5,828 nt of DNA from contig JAPOKN010000054.1 of the NCBI GenBank assembly GCA_029977605.1, positions 1 to 5,828 of the forward strand. The letters run 5' to 3'. This document shows positions 1 through 5,828 of the stretch, piece after piece. The position numbers were made by a program, and so were the translations under genes. Each line of letters begins with the position of its first letter. Within the stretch, counting starts at the first letter, position 1. Under the pieces are notes generated by a model. That model was not told where the DNA came from, searched no databases, and was given only the letters and a program-made list of their open reading frames with translations. Source of the stretch: Methanobacteriota archaeon (lineage in GTDB: Archaea > Thermoplasmatota > Poseidoniia > MGIII > CG-Epi1).

Positions 1-1871
1 ACATAAATTCCAGTAACCATTTCCGAAACAAAGATGTAACCTCTAGGGTCATATTGTAATCCCCAGTCAAAAGGAATCATACAAGAAGCCCAGCAGTCTG
101 CCATATCATATCCTAGTTCTTCAGTGGCATTATCTAGCCAGTCAGGCCCATGAGGTAGATAATATCCTAGAGTGTCAGTAGTTCCCATTTTTTCTATAGC
201 TTGCCAACCTTGGTCAGGACTTACTATTCCATCTTTCCAAACTATAGTTTCCCATATCCTATCGTGGCCAGTTATCCACGTTCCGGCATGATAGTGAGTC
301 CAATAAACATTTCCATTTGTACCTGTATCTCCATTGTGTGGAGAATAAATGTATATATTTGGAATAAAATGATGTTCATGTTCACTTCCATCGCTTCTTA
401 CGCCTTTTCCAGGTAGTTTCCATTCTGAAACTAAAAATGGCTTTGCAGGATCAGTAGTATCAATTGTTCTCACGTATCCTGTGTGATTATCATTTTGACC
501 ATATTCAGGTGCTATCAAAGTATAATGTCTCCAGTTTATACCGTATTCAGGGTCATCAGGTCCAGTTCCACAAGAAGCAGGCCATTCAGACTCATCTACG
601 TATTTTGATATTCCATTACAAATTAAATGGTCGTATGGTACGGCATAATGAATCCAGCCATTGCCTTCTAATTTTGAAGTCCATACTTCAGCACTCATTC
701 CAGCATGACCACCTCCATCAGGACCATACCATCCACTGGAATCAGTAGGGCAACCCAACCATCTTCCAACTTCGTTATTTTGAGGCCATGTTAATCCATT
801 AGGATCTGCAACAGGAGGCGGATTTGATACATCTAGTATTCTTAGTCCTGCATCCCAATAAGAAACGTATAGCAGTATTTGATTTGTAATAGGGTGTCTA
901 TGAATTACATTATCGTGATTAAAGACAGTACCTCCACATGTAGTAGCAGGATCAGGTGAATATCCTCCCCATCGGACAATTTCTTTAGATTCATTTTCGC
1001 CTTGAATAAATGATTCCAAACCGTCAGGTGCGTAGAAGATTTGAGTTCCTTTGTATAGCCCAGCTCCATTTATTTCAGGATACGGATCAGCTCCAAACAA
1101 GAATACTTCACAATCATCGGTGTTCCAGTCAGGAATATCGTTACTACAATATACGTGAATATCTTGATTGTGGAAACCTGCTGGAGGATTATTCCATTCG
1201 GCTCTTTTAACTGGGTAAGATTTATCACTTACATCAATTAAATCTAGTCTATTTGCCCCACTGTTTGCGTCGTCGTCATTAGGTATAGGATCTAATTCAG
1301 AATTTGTGAGTTCGTGGTTTATCAATACCCAGTTATTGTCTTGTGTTACTTTAATGTCAATTATTCTTGCAACTTCGGCATAGTATGTTGAAAGCAAGAT
1401 AATATTGTTTGGCTCACTTATATCTAAAATTTCAAATTGGTTGTAGCTTGAAACATATGCATAACATCCACCCTGTGTTCCAACCTTTACGCAGCCTTCA
1501 AGGAAATTTCCTTCAATTGCTATTTCTGAATTATCTCCAGGAGTGGGAGCTACATTTTTGTATTCAGGATAACAAGGCCTACCTGCAGTATTATCTAATT
1601 CAGCAGGAGGCTTTTCGTTTCCATCACAGTTTAAATTATGATAATCAATTAAAGTTATATTATCAGTCTGCAGAAAATGTTGCATCAAGTTAGTATGTTG
1701 GTGATTTTGATCTAAGCCGGTACAATTTTCACAATTTTCAGATTCAACAATTGGGTCTATCCATCCCTCTGTTTCACTACTGCTGGAGGAACTATCGTCC
1801 AAACATCCTGAAAATGCTATTCCAATAAATAGAAAAGTTATGCTGTAGCTCAAAATTTGTTTCTTAATCAA
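1..1871 (-). CDS. Secreted LVIVD-repeat (beta-propeller-like) lipoprotein, C-terminal end cut by the window edge
   Basis: The frame is open without a stop for 623 codons and continues past the left edge. The start is TTG at 1871-1869: the upstream in-frame stop (TAA) leaves no ATG or GTG, and TTG gives a textbook lipoprotein leader: Lys3-Lys4, a hydrophobic stretch (residues 6-20) and a lipobox FSGC with the lipidated Cys at 23. A Ser/Asp/Glu-rich linker (24-45) follows. The body has LVIVD-type blade signatures: ILDISEP (148-154), LIDVSDK (211-217), ILDVSNP (345-351) and TIDTTDP (469-475), several preceded by YVS-type strands such as YVSYWDAGLR (335-344). The last visible residues resemble another blade strand. 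Histidine clusters occur at 319/324/326, 498/500/501 and 526/528. After Cys23 there are 14 cysteines, an even number that suits disulfides in an extracytoplasmic protein, and about 22 tryptophans. LVIVD proteins are surface or secreted, mostly of unknown function; ligand and role here are unknown. The lipoprotein call is firm, the LVIVD family fairly sure. Confidence 0.85.
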   Translation of the reverse strand, partial: MIKKQILSYSITFLFIGIAFSGCLDDSSSSSSETEGWIDPIVESENCENCTGLDQNHQHTNLMQHFLQTDNITLIDYHNLNCDGNEKPPAELDNTAGRPCYPEYKNVAPTPGDNSEIAIEGNFLEGCVKVGTQGGCYAYVSSYNQFEILDISEPNNIILLSTYYAEVARIIDIKVTQDNNWVLINHELTNSELDPIPNDDDANSGANRLDLIDVSDKSYPVKRAEWNNPPAGFHNQDIHVYCSNDIPDWNTDDCEVFLFGADPYPEINGAGLYKGTQIFYAPDGLESFIQGENESKEIVRWGGYSPDPATTCGGTVFNHDNVIHRHPITNQILLYVSYWDAGLRILDVSNPPPVADPNGLTWPQNNEVGRWLGCPTDSSGWYGPDGGGHAGMSAEVWTSKLEGNGWIHYAVPYDHLICNGISKYVDESEWPASCGTGPDDPEYGINWRHYTLIAPEYGQNDNHTGYVRTIDTTDPAKPFLVSEWKLPGKGVRSDGSEHEHHFIPNIYIYSPHNGDTGTNGNVYWTHYHAGTWITGHDRIWETIVWKDGIVSPDQGWQAIEKMGTTDTLGYYLPHGPDWLDNATEELGYDMADCWASCMIPFDWGLQYDPRGYIFVSEMVTGIY

Positions 1872-1904
1872 TCCATCACACCATACCTGTATCTTCTGAG
1901 CACA

Positions 1905-1912
1905 TTATATAG
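1905..1912 (+). promoter_or_regulatory. TATA-like box for the thioesterase/exporter transcript
   Basis: TTATATAG is centred about 30 bases before the ATG at 1939. With the usual archaeal distance of about 26-27 bases from box centre to transcription start, the mRNA would begin 3-4 bases before the ATG, so it would be almost leaderless. This fits the absence of any GGAGG-like ribosome binding site upstream of 1939. The box is read by eye; start-site mapping has not been done. Confidence 0.5.
1905..1912 (-). promoter_or_regulatory. Same TATA-like box read in the opposite direction, for the lipoprotein gene
   Basis: On the minus strand the same eight bases read CTATATAA, preceded by an A-rich TTAAA stretch that resembles a TFB recognition element. 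Its centre lies about 37 bases before the TTG start at 1871, predicting a leader of roughly 10 bases. One TATA element may therefore serve two divergent genes. Confidence 0.45.
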
Positions 1913-1938
1913 TTTAATACGGGTTCCTTTCCATCAAT

Positions 1939-2331
1939 ATGGAAGAAACAATATCTCCATTGACGTCGATACCAACTTTGAGGCAGTTGGCAATGCCAAA
2001 AGATACTAATGCCCTTGGTACAATATTTGGTGGTGTAATTTTAAGCCAAATCGATCAAGCCGCAGCAATTGAAGCTCACAAATATCACAAAGGAGCTGTT
2101 GTTACAGTAGCCATGGATGAAATCGAGTTTAAGCAACCTGTTTTTGTTGGTGACGTAGTCTCCTATTATGCAACCACTCATAAGCTAGGTAGAACGTCAG
2201 TCACTATAGACGTTCATGTTTTTGCACAGAGGCAATTTGCTGAAGAAGGCAAATTTATACCTGTTACAGAAGCTAGAGCAGTTATGGTTGCAGTAGATGC
2301 TGACAATAAACCAATTGCATTGAATAAGTGA
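1939..2331 (+). CDS. Acyl-CoA thioesterase, YciA-type hotdog fold
   Basis: This 130-residue protein is expected to hydrolyse acyl-CoA thioesters to free acid and CoA in the cytoplasm. The YciA/acyl-CoA hydrolase signature is clear: LAMPKDTNALGTIFGG (residues 17-32), then SQID with Asp39 at the position of the catalytic acid on the hotdog helix, VTVAMDEIEFKQPVFVGDVV through the mid-sheet, and TEARAVMVAVD near the C-terminus. Length is typical of a single hotdog domain that works as an oligomer. The start is ATG at 1939; an in-frame stop at 1915-1917 leaves no better upstream start. The stop codon overlaps the GTG start of the exporter gene by 4 bases, so the two are probably co-transcribed and translationally coupled. 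Substrate chain length cannot be read from sequence; branched short-chain acyl-CoAs from the nearby dehydrogenase are a guess only. Confidence 0.9.
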   Translation: MEETISPLTSIPTLRQLAMPKDTNALGTIFGGVILSQIDQAAAIEAHKYHKGAVVTVAMDEIEFKQPVFVGDVVSYYATTHKLGRTSVTIDVHVFAQRQFAEEGKFIPVTEARAVMVAVDADNKPIALNK

Positions 2332-2921
2332 ATATCCCTTTACTAATTGCAGCCCTAGTTTTCTTAATTCCGATGTACATAACTCCAGGCCCAAATAATA
2401 TCCTTTGTGCAGTTCATGGTTCTCAGCATGGTTTTAGGGCTACAATTCCATTGATTTCAGGCTTTGTGATTGGTTGGTTTGTAATGGGATTATTCGTAGC
2501 GCTCACAATTGATTTCTTAGAGCAAAATACAGGTTTACTAACATATTTGACAATGATTGGGGCCTCTTACATGATTTATCTATCTTACAAAATAGCTACT
2601 TCTAAACCACTTGATGATGGCCCTAGTGAGAGTCAGAGATTAACGCCTTTGACAGGAGCCATGTTACAATTTGTTAATGGTAAAGCTTGGATTCACGATA
2701 TAGTTTTGTTAGGTAGTTTTGGAACAATTTTTGGAACTGGCATTCTGGCAAAGATGACTTTAATTATTTTTTCTATTATTCTTTGCTTACCTTTCGTTGC
2801 TCTATGGGCTGGCTTCGGTACATTTTTAAGAAACTTTTTTACTTCTCCAGAATCGTCGCTAATTTTAAACAGAGTAATGGGTTTTTCATTATTTATCGTG
2901 GCAGTGTGGCTTCTTGTATAA
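2328..2921 (+). CDS. LysE/RhtB-family amino-acid exporter
   Basis: This 197-residue integral membrane protein matches the usual length of about 200 for LysE/RhtB translocators, which export amino acids or related small molecules. The start is GTG at 2328, inside the thioesterase stop (GTGA overlap). It places the first membrane helix at residues 3-19, followed by the family hallmark PGPNN (20-24) and a GFR turn (35-37). Further hydrophobic segments lie at about 40-63, 68-89, 124-140, 143-166 and 178-197, with a charged cytoplasmic loop at about 91-107. The usual N-P-K-A element after the loop reads NGKAW (117-121) here. Substrate cannot be assigned. There is no ribosome binding site before the GTG, so expression probably depends on coupling to the thioesterase. 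Confidence 0.88.
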   Translation: MNIPLLIAALVFLIPMYITPGPNNILCAVHGSQHGFRATIPLISGFVIGWFVMGLFVALTIDFLEQNTGLLTYLTMIGASYMIYLSYKIATSKPLDDGPSESQRLTPLTGAMLQFVNGKAWIHDIVLLGSFGTIFGTGILAKMTLIIFSIILCLPFVALWAGFGTFLRNFFTSPESSLILNRVMGFSLFIVAVWLLV

Positions 2922-2923
2922 TA

Positions 2924-2996
2924 ATAGCCTCTCAGCACTCATAGGGCTCTTCAAAGCACAAGGCTCAGCCGCAATATTTACATCACAGAGGCCTAT
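2924..2996 (-). ncRNA. Candidate archaeal C/D box guide sRNA
   Basis: Read on the minus strand, the segment has the layout of an archaeal C/D box sRNA. Box C is GTGATGT (2986-2980, 6 of 7 to RTGATGA). An 11-base guide (2979-2969) leads to box D' CTGA (2968-2965), followed by a 10-base spacer. Box C' is TTGAAGA (2954-2948, 5 of 7). A 12-base guide (2947-2936) leads to box D CTGA (2935-2932). A terminal stem flanks C and D: GCCTC (2992-2988) pairs with GAGGC (2931-2927), then after a single bulged G, ATA (2996-2994) pairs with TAT (2926-2924). C to D spans 55 bases, a usual size. The surrounding segment (2926-3012) is about 52% G+C by hand count in clearly AT-rich surroundings, as structured RNAs often are. 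Such RNAs guide ribose 2'-O-methylation of rRNA or tRNA with L7Ae, Nop5 and fibrillarin. C' is the weakest element. Identity is inferred from boxes and spacing only. Confidence 0.55.
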
Positions 2997-3017
2997 GCCT
3001 AGTGGGTAGTGCAAAAA

Positions 3018-3043
3018 TAATTTATTGATAGATAATATTATTA
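3018..3043. promoter_or_regulatory. AT-rich region between candidate sRNA and lipA with TATA-like boxes in both directions
   Basis: On the plus strand, ATAATATTATTA-like sequence centred near 3037 lies about 30 bases before the GTG start of lipA at 3067. This predicts a start site a few bases before the GTG and no leader for a ribosome binding site; none is seen. On the minus strand, AATAAATTA (3026-3018) is centred about 26 bases before 2996, the predicted 5' end of the sRNA stem. The region could thus drive the lipA-bkd operon rightwards and the sRNA leftwards. In sequence this AT-rich it is hard to tell a true TATA box from background, so exact boxes are uncertain. Confidence 0.4.
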
Positions 3044-3066
3044 GGGATATTCCATCTGAAAAATAG

Positions 3067-3993
3067 GTGCTAGCAAACAAAAAACCTAAGAGGTTGCCAG
3101 AATGGTTCAAAGTTACCTTACCTTCTGGTGAGGAAATGCAGCGTTATAATTCAACTACTTCTTCGGTTAAGGATAATCAATTACATACTGTGTGTGAAGA
3201 AGCAAGGTGTCCAAATATTCATGATTGTTGGGGTAGAGGTACTGCGACTTTCATGGTTGCAGGAAAAGCTTGTACACGAGGCTGTCGTTTTTGTGCAGTA
3301 GATACAATTCGTAATCCGCCACCTCCCGATGAAGATGAGCCAAAAAAGTTAGCAGAAGCGATAAAGAACATGGGCTTGACATACTCAGTAATTACAGTAG
3401 TTAATAGAGACGATATGGATGATGGAGGGGCAATTCACTACAAGAAATGCATAGACAAAGTGCATGAAATCTGTCCTAAAGTCGGCATTGAATTTTTGTG
3501 CAGTGATTTGAGTGGCAATGTAAATGCATTAGAATTTTTATTAGATAATTCACCGCTTACTGTGTTTGCTCATAATGTAGAAACAGTTAGAAGACTTACA
3601 CCAAGAGTTAGAGATCCGAGGGCTACATTTGATCAAAGTTTGTTAATTTTGAAAAAGGCTAAAGAGTTTAGACCAGATATAATTACTAAGACAAGTATAA
3701 TGCTTGGACTTGGCGAAACTGAAGATGATTTGTTAAATGCATTTGAGGAGCTAAGAGTTGCTAAAGTTGACTTGTTGACTTTGGGCCAATATCTTTCTCC
3801 AGGTCCTAGGTACCATCCAGTAGTGTCTTTTCCTTCACCTGAAACTTTTGATAGCCTTGCCCAGATAGCAAAAGAGATGGGTTTCAAAGCGATTGCTTCA
3901 GGTCCAATGGTTCGTTCATCTTATAGGGCAGAATCTTTAGTTGCTGCAGCAAAAGGAGAAACATTTGATATTGAATTGAAGGTGGTAGCATGA
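3067..3993 (+). CDS. lipA: Lipoyl synthase, radical SAM
   Basis: LipA inserts two sulfurs at C6 and C8 of a protein-bound octanoyl group to make the lipoyl cofactor of 2-oxoacid dehydrogenases and glycine cleavage. All family cysteines are present: C43, C48, C54 (C-x4-C-x5-C) for the auxiliary 4Fe-4S cluster that donates sulfur, and C69, C73, C76 (C-x3-C-x2-C) for the radical SAM cluster. The C-terminal RSSY (283-286), which supplies the serine ligand of the auxiliary cluster, is intact. The region HTVCEEARCPN (40-50), MLGLGET (212-218), LGQYLSPG (239-246) and ASGPMVRSSY are also diagnostic. Length, 308 residues, is normal. The start is GTG at 3067: a TAG stop lies immediately upstream and the next Met is inside the conserved N-terminus. 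The gene overlaps E1 alpha by 4 bases (ATGA), so the cofactor enzyme is made with its client complex. It needs an octanoyl- or lipoyl-transferase encoded elsewhere. Confidence 0.97.
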   Translation: MLANKKPKRLPEWFKVTLPSGEEMQRYNSTTSSVKDNQLHTVCEEARCPNIHDCWGRGTATFMVAGKACTRGCRFCAVDTIRNPPPPDEDEPKKLAEAIKNMGLTYSVITVVNRDDMDDGGAIHYKKCIDKVHEICPKVGIEFLCSDLSGNVNALEFLLDNSPLTVFAHNVETVRRLTPRVRDPRATFDQSLLILKKAKEFRPDIITKTSIMLGLGETEDDLLNAFEELRVAKVDLLTLGQYLSPGPRYHPVVSFPSPETFDSLAQIAKEMGFKAIASGPMVRSSYRAESLVAAAKGETFDIELKVVA

Positions 3994-5216
3994 GTAAGAA
4001 GGAAAAAACATTATTTGTCCCCGATGCTCCGTTTAGACCTGGAGACAAAGCAGACTTTTCTAGTTTGGATTTGCCAAAGGCAGGTTCTTCGGATAAGCCA
4101 GATGTTTTAGTAAATCCTTCAGAAATCAGAGATTTAGCATTTGGATTAGTTAGAGTTTTAGATGACAACAATAAGGCAGTAGGTTCTTGGAATCCTAATC
4201 TCAAGCCTTCAGTTCTCAAAGAAGGATTGAGACATATGACTTTACTTAGAATATTTGATGATCGCATGCTAACTATGCAGCGTCAAGGTAAGTTGTCATT
4301 TTATATGAAATCGTTGGGCGAAGAAGCAGTAGCAATTGCTCAGGGAATGGCCTTAAGGCCAGATGACATTTTATTTCCGTCTTACAGGCAACCAGGTCTA
4401 CAGTTTGTTCGCGGTCGTAATTTAGTGGATATGATTTGCCATTGTATTACAAATTCTAAAGATAATGTTAAAGGTAGACAAATGCCGGTCCATTATTCTT
4501 GGAAAGAAGGTAATTTAGTTTCTATATCTAGTCCGGTAGGCACTCAATTTCCCCAAGCAGTAGGTTGTGCAATGGCTTCAGCTTACAAAGGAGAAGATAA
4601 TGTATCAATTTCTTGGTTAGGTGACGGTACTGCTGCAGAAGGAGATTTTCATTATGCACTCAATTTCGCATCAGTTTACAAAGCACCAGTAATTTTGAAT
4701 GTTGTTAACAATCAATGGGCAATTTCAACGCATAAAAACTTTTCATCAGGGGATGCTACATTCGCATCTAGAGGTATTGCTTATGATATGCCAAGTATAA
4801 GAGTAGATGGTAATGATTTTTTAGCACTCTATTCAGTTACAAATTGGGCCGCTGAAAGAGCACGCAAAGGAGAGGGAGCTACTTTCATAGAAGTATTTAC
4901 TTACAGGGCAGAAGCACATTCAACTAGTGATGATCCTACAAGATATAGACCTAAAGACGAATGGAAGTCTTGGCCTTTGGGAGATCCTTTAGAACGTCTG
5001 AAGTCGCATTTAATTGAATTAGGCGAGTGGTCCAAAACGGATCAAAATAAGTTGGAAAAAGAGCTAGATGAATTGGTTATTAAATCATACAAAGAAGCTG
5101 AAAAATATGGGACATTAAATGAAGGTCCTTGGGCTTCTGAAGAGACTTTGTTTGAAGATGTTTACAAGAAACCTCCAAGACATTTGAGAAAACAAAGGCA
5201 GGAGTTGGGGATTTAG
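3990..5216 (+). CDS. bkdA1: Branched-chain 2-oxoacid dehydrogenase E1 component, alpha subunit
   Basis: With E1 beta this subunit forms the thiamine-diphosphate-dependent E1 that decarboxylates the 2-oxoacids of Val, Leu and Ile and transfers the acyl group to lipoyl-E2. The ThDP/Mg motif is exact: GDG at 211-213, 26 residues, then NN at 240-241. Family stretches include LSFYMKSLGEEA (102-113), KGRQMPVHY (161-169), RVDGNDF (271-277) and the loop AHSTSDDPTRYRP (309-321), which corresponds to the phosphorylation-loop region of mammalian BCKDHA and marks it as branched-chain rather than pyruvate type. Residues 1-75 and the C-terminal HLRKQRQELG, at 408 residues in all, resemble the Pseudomonas BkdA1 form as I remember it. 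Start ATG 3990 overlaps the lipA stop; GGTGG at 3981-3985 could serve as a ribosome binding site, unlike the leaderless-looking first genes. True in vivo substrate range is not visible. Confidence 0.95.
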   Translation: MSKKEKTLFVPDAPFRPGDKADFSSLDLPKAGSSDKPDVLVNPSEIRDLAFGLVRVLDDNNKAVGSWNPNLKPSVLKEGLRHMTLLRIFDDRMLTMQRQGKLSFYMKSLGEEAVAIAQGMALRPDDILFPSYRQPGLQFVRGRNLVDMICHCITNSKDNVKGRQMPVHYSWKEGNLVSISSPVGTQFPQAVGCAMASAYKGEDNVSISWLGDGTAAEGDFHYALNFASVYKAPVILNVVNNQWAISTHKNFSSGDATFASRGIAYDMPSIRVDGNDFLALYSVTNWAAERARKGEGATFIEVFTYRAEAHSTSDDPTRYRPKDEWKSWPLGDPLERLKSHLIELGEWSKTDQNKLEKELDELVIKSYKEAEKYGTLNEGPWASEETLFEDVYKKPPRHLRKQRQELGI

Positions 5217-5828
5217 ATGGCTCAAATGAATATGATTCAAGCAGTCAACTCAGCGTTGGATATAATTCTTGAAAAAGATTCTAATGTTTGTATTTTTGGT
5301 GAAGACGTAGGATATTTTGGAGGAGTTTTTAGATGTACTGATGGCCTTCAATCTAAATATGGAAAGCACAGAGTATTCGATTCTCCATTAGCAGAAGGTG
5401 GTATTGTTTCTACTGCAATTGGCATGGGAATTAATGGTTTGAGACCTGTAGCAGAAATTCAGTTTGCTGACTACATATTTCCAGCTTTTGATCAGATTAC
5501 AAACGAATTAGCTAAACTTAGATACAGAAGTGGAGGCGAATATTCAGCCCCAGTTACCATAAGAACTCCTAGTGGGGGAGGAATAAGAGGAGGTCACTAT
5601 CACTCGCAAAGTCCTGAAGCATATTTCACGCACACTCCAGGATTAAAAGTTGTAATACCTTCAAATCCTCATGATACAAAAGGTCTTTTGATTTCTGCAA
5701 TAGAAGATGATGACCCCGTTATTTTCTTTGAACCTAAGAGATTGTACAATGGTCCTTTTGATGGCGATCACAAAAAGGCAGCATTGAAATGGGATACTCA
5801 TCCAAAGGGAGAAGTCCCTGAGGAATAC
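5217..5828 (+). CDS. bkdA2: Branched-chain 2-oxoacid dehydrogenase E1 component, beta subunit, C-terminal part beyond the window
   Basis: The frame opens with ATG directly after the E1 alpha stop and stays open for 204 codons to the right edge; the family is usually about 330-350 residues, so roughly the N-terminal 60% is visible. Recognisable stretches are FGEDVGYFGGVFRCT (27-41), DSPLAEGG (55-62) with Glu60 at the position of the glutamate that activates the ThDP aminopyrimidine, EIQFADYIFPAFDQI (80-94), RYRSGG (102-107), HYHSQSPEA (127-135) with His129 in the active-site entrance, and FFEPKRLYNGPFDG. The last stretch is the Bkd-specific wording rather than that of PDH E1 beta. Later Met4 or Met6 are possible starts because conservation begins around MIQAV. 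GGAG at 5201-5204 is rather distant for a ribosome binding site, so coupling to E1 alpha is likely. E2 and perhaps E3 genes are expected downstream. Confidence 0.95.
   Translation, partial: MAQMNMIQAVNSALDIILEKDSNVCIFGEDVGYFGGVFRCTDGLQSKYGKHRVFDSPLAEGGIVSTAIGMGINGLRPVAEIQFADYIFPAFDQITNELAKLRYRSGGEYSAPVTIRTPSGGGIRGGHYHSQSPEAYFTHTPGLKVVIPSNPHDTKGLLISAIEDDDPVIFFEPKRLYNGPFDGDHKKAALKWDTHPKGEVPEEY

Noticed and set aside
201..1693. Several plus-strand open frames of 66-94 codons (201-416, 464-748, 1010-1210, 1409-1693)
   Set aside because: They lie antisense to the continuous 623-codon lipoprotein frame, have no recognisable domains, and show His/Gln/Tyr-rich composition typical of shadow frames.
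1872..1938. A second C/D box RNA in the divergent promoter region
   Set aside because: A GTGATGG box C-like string exists on the minus strand next to the TTG start, but no CTGA box follows at a suitable distance and there is no flanking stem.
2926..2997. Plus-strand attenuator or riboswitch with two alternative hairpins
   Set aside because: The segment 2987-2997 can pair with either 2924-2932 or 2940-2950, which looks like a switch, but no known aptamer is recognisable, and the minus-strand C/D box reading explains the same complementarity plus the boxes and spacings.
2922..3012. tRNA gene
   Set aside because: The GCCTC/GAGGC stem resembles an acceptor stem, but there is no GTTCGA-like T loop, no D-arm pattern and no credible anticodon arm on either strand.
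2922..3066. Terminator after the exporter gene
   Set aside because: No hairpin followed by a T-run on the plus strand and no oligo-T tract of the archaeal kind in the gap; termination cannot be placed.
2889..3110. Minus-strand open frame of 73 codons across the intergenic region
   Set aside because: It overlaps the lipA start and the exporter end, has no recognisable motif, and the intergenic part is better explained by the candidate sRNA.
3633..4267. Minus-strand open frames of 84 and 127 codons inside lipA and E1 alpha
   Set aside because: They are antisense to strongly conserved enzyme genes and encode no recognisable domain.

Overview
The window looks like a piece of an AT-rich archaeal genome. 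My best guess is a planktonic marine Euryarchaeon of the Marine Group II (Poseidoniales) type. The evidence for archaea is indirect but consistent: (i) the first genes of the transcription units have TATA-like boxes about 25-40 bases before the start codon and no Shine-Dalgarno site, as expected for leaderless or short-leader archaeal mRNAs; (ii) the intergenic stretch before lipA contains what reads as a C/D box guide RNA, an RNA class absent from bacteria; (iii) the gene mix (large secreted LVIVD-repeat lipoprotein, bacterial-type 2-oxoacid dehydrogenase, amino-acid exporter) fits a protein- and amino-acid-degrading heterotroph. The group assignment is inference; no marker gene is present.

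Layout. Positions 1-1871 (minus strand) hold most of one large gene for a cell-surface lipoprotein with LVIVD-type beta-propeller repeats; it starts with TTG and runs off the left edge. A 67-base divergent intergenic region (1872-1938) follows, with one near-symmetrical TATA box that can serve both directions. To its right on the plus strand are a YciA-type acyl-CoA thioesterase (1939-2331) and a LysE/RhtB-type exporter (2328-2921), which overlap by 4 bases. The next intergenic region (2922-3066) contains a locally GC-rich segment that I interpret as a minus-strand C/D box sRNA (about 2924-2996), followed by an AT-rich promoter region.

Positions 3067-5828 form a tight plus-strand operon: lipA (lipoyl synthase), then the E1 alpha and E1 beta subunits of a branched-chain 2-oxoacid dehydrogenase. 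The lipA/E1 alpha junction overlaps by 4 bases and the E1 alpha/E1 beta junction has no gap. E1 beta is cut by the right edge; E2 (lipoyl acyltransferase) and possibly E3 would be expected next. The logic is clear: LipA builds the lipoyl arm on E2, and E1 alpha/beta decarboxylates the branched 2-oxoacids from Val, Leu and Ile and passes the acyl group to that arm, giving acyl-CoA. The nearby thioesterase and amino-acid exporter could act on the same metabolites, but this is only suggested by proximity.

The most interesting item is the candidate C/D box sRNA, whose boxes, guide spacings and terminal stem all fall at canonical distances. Otherwise the region is orderly and contains no mobile elements, CRISPR arrays, tRNA or rRNA genes that I can see.
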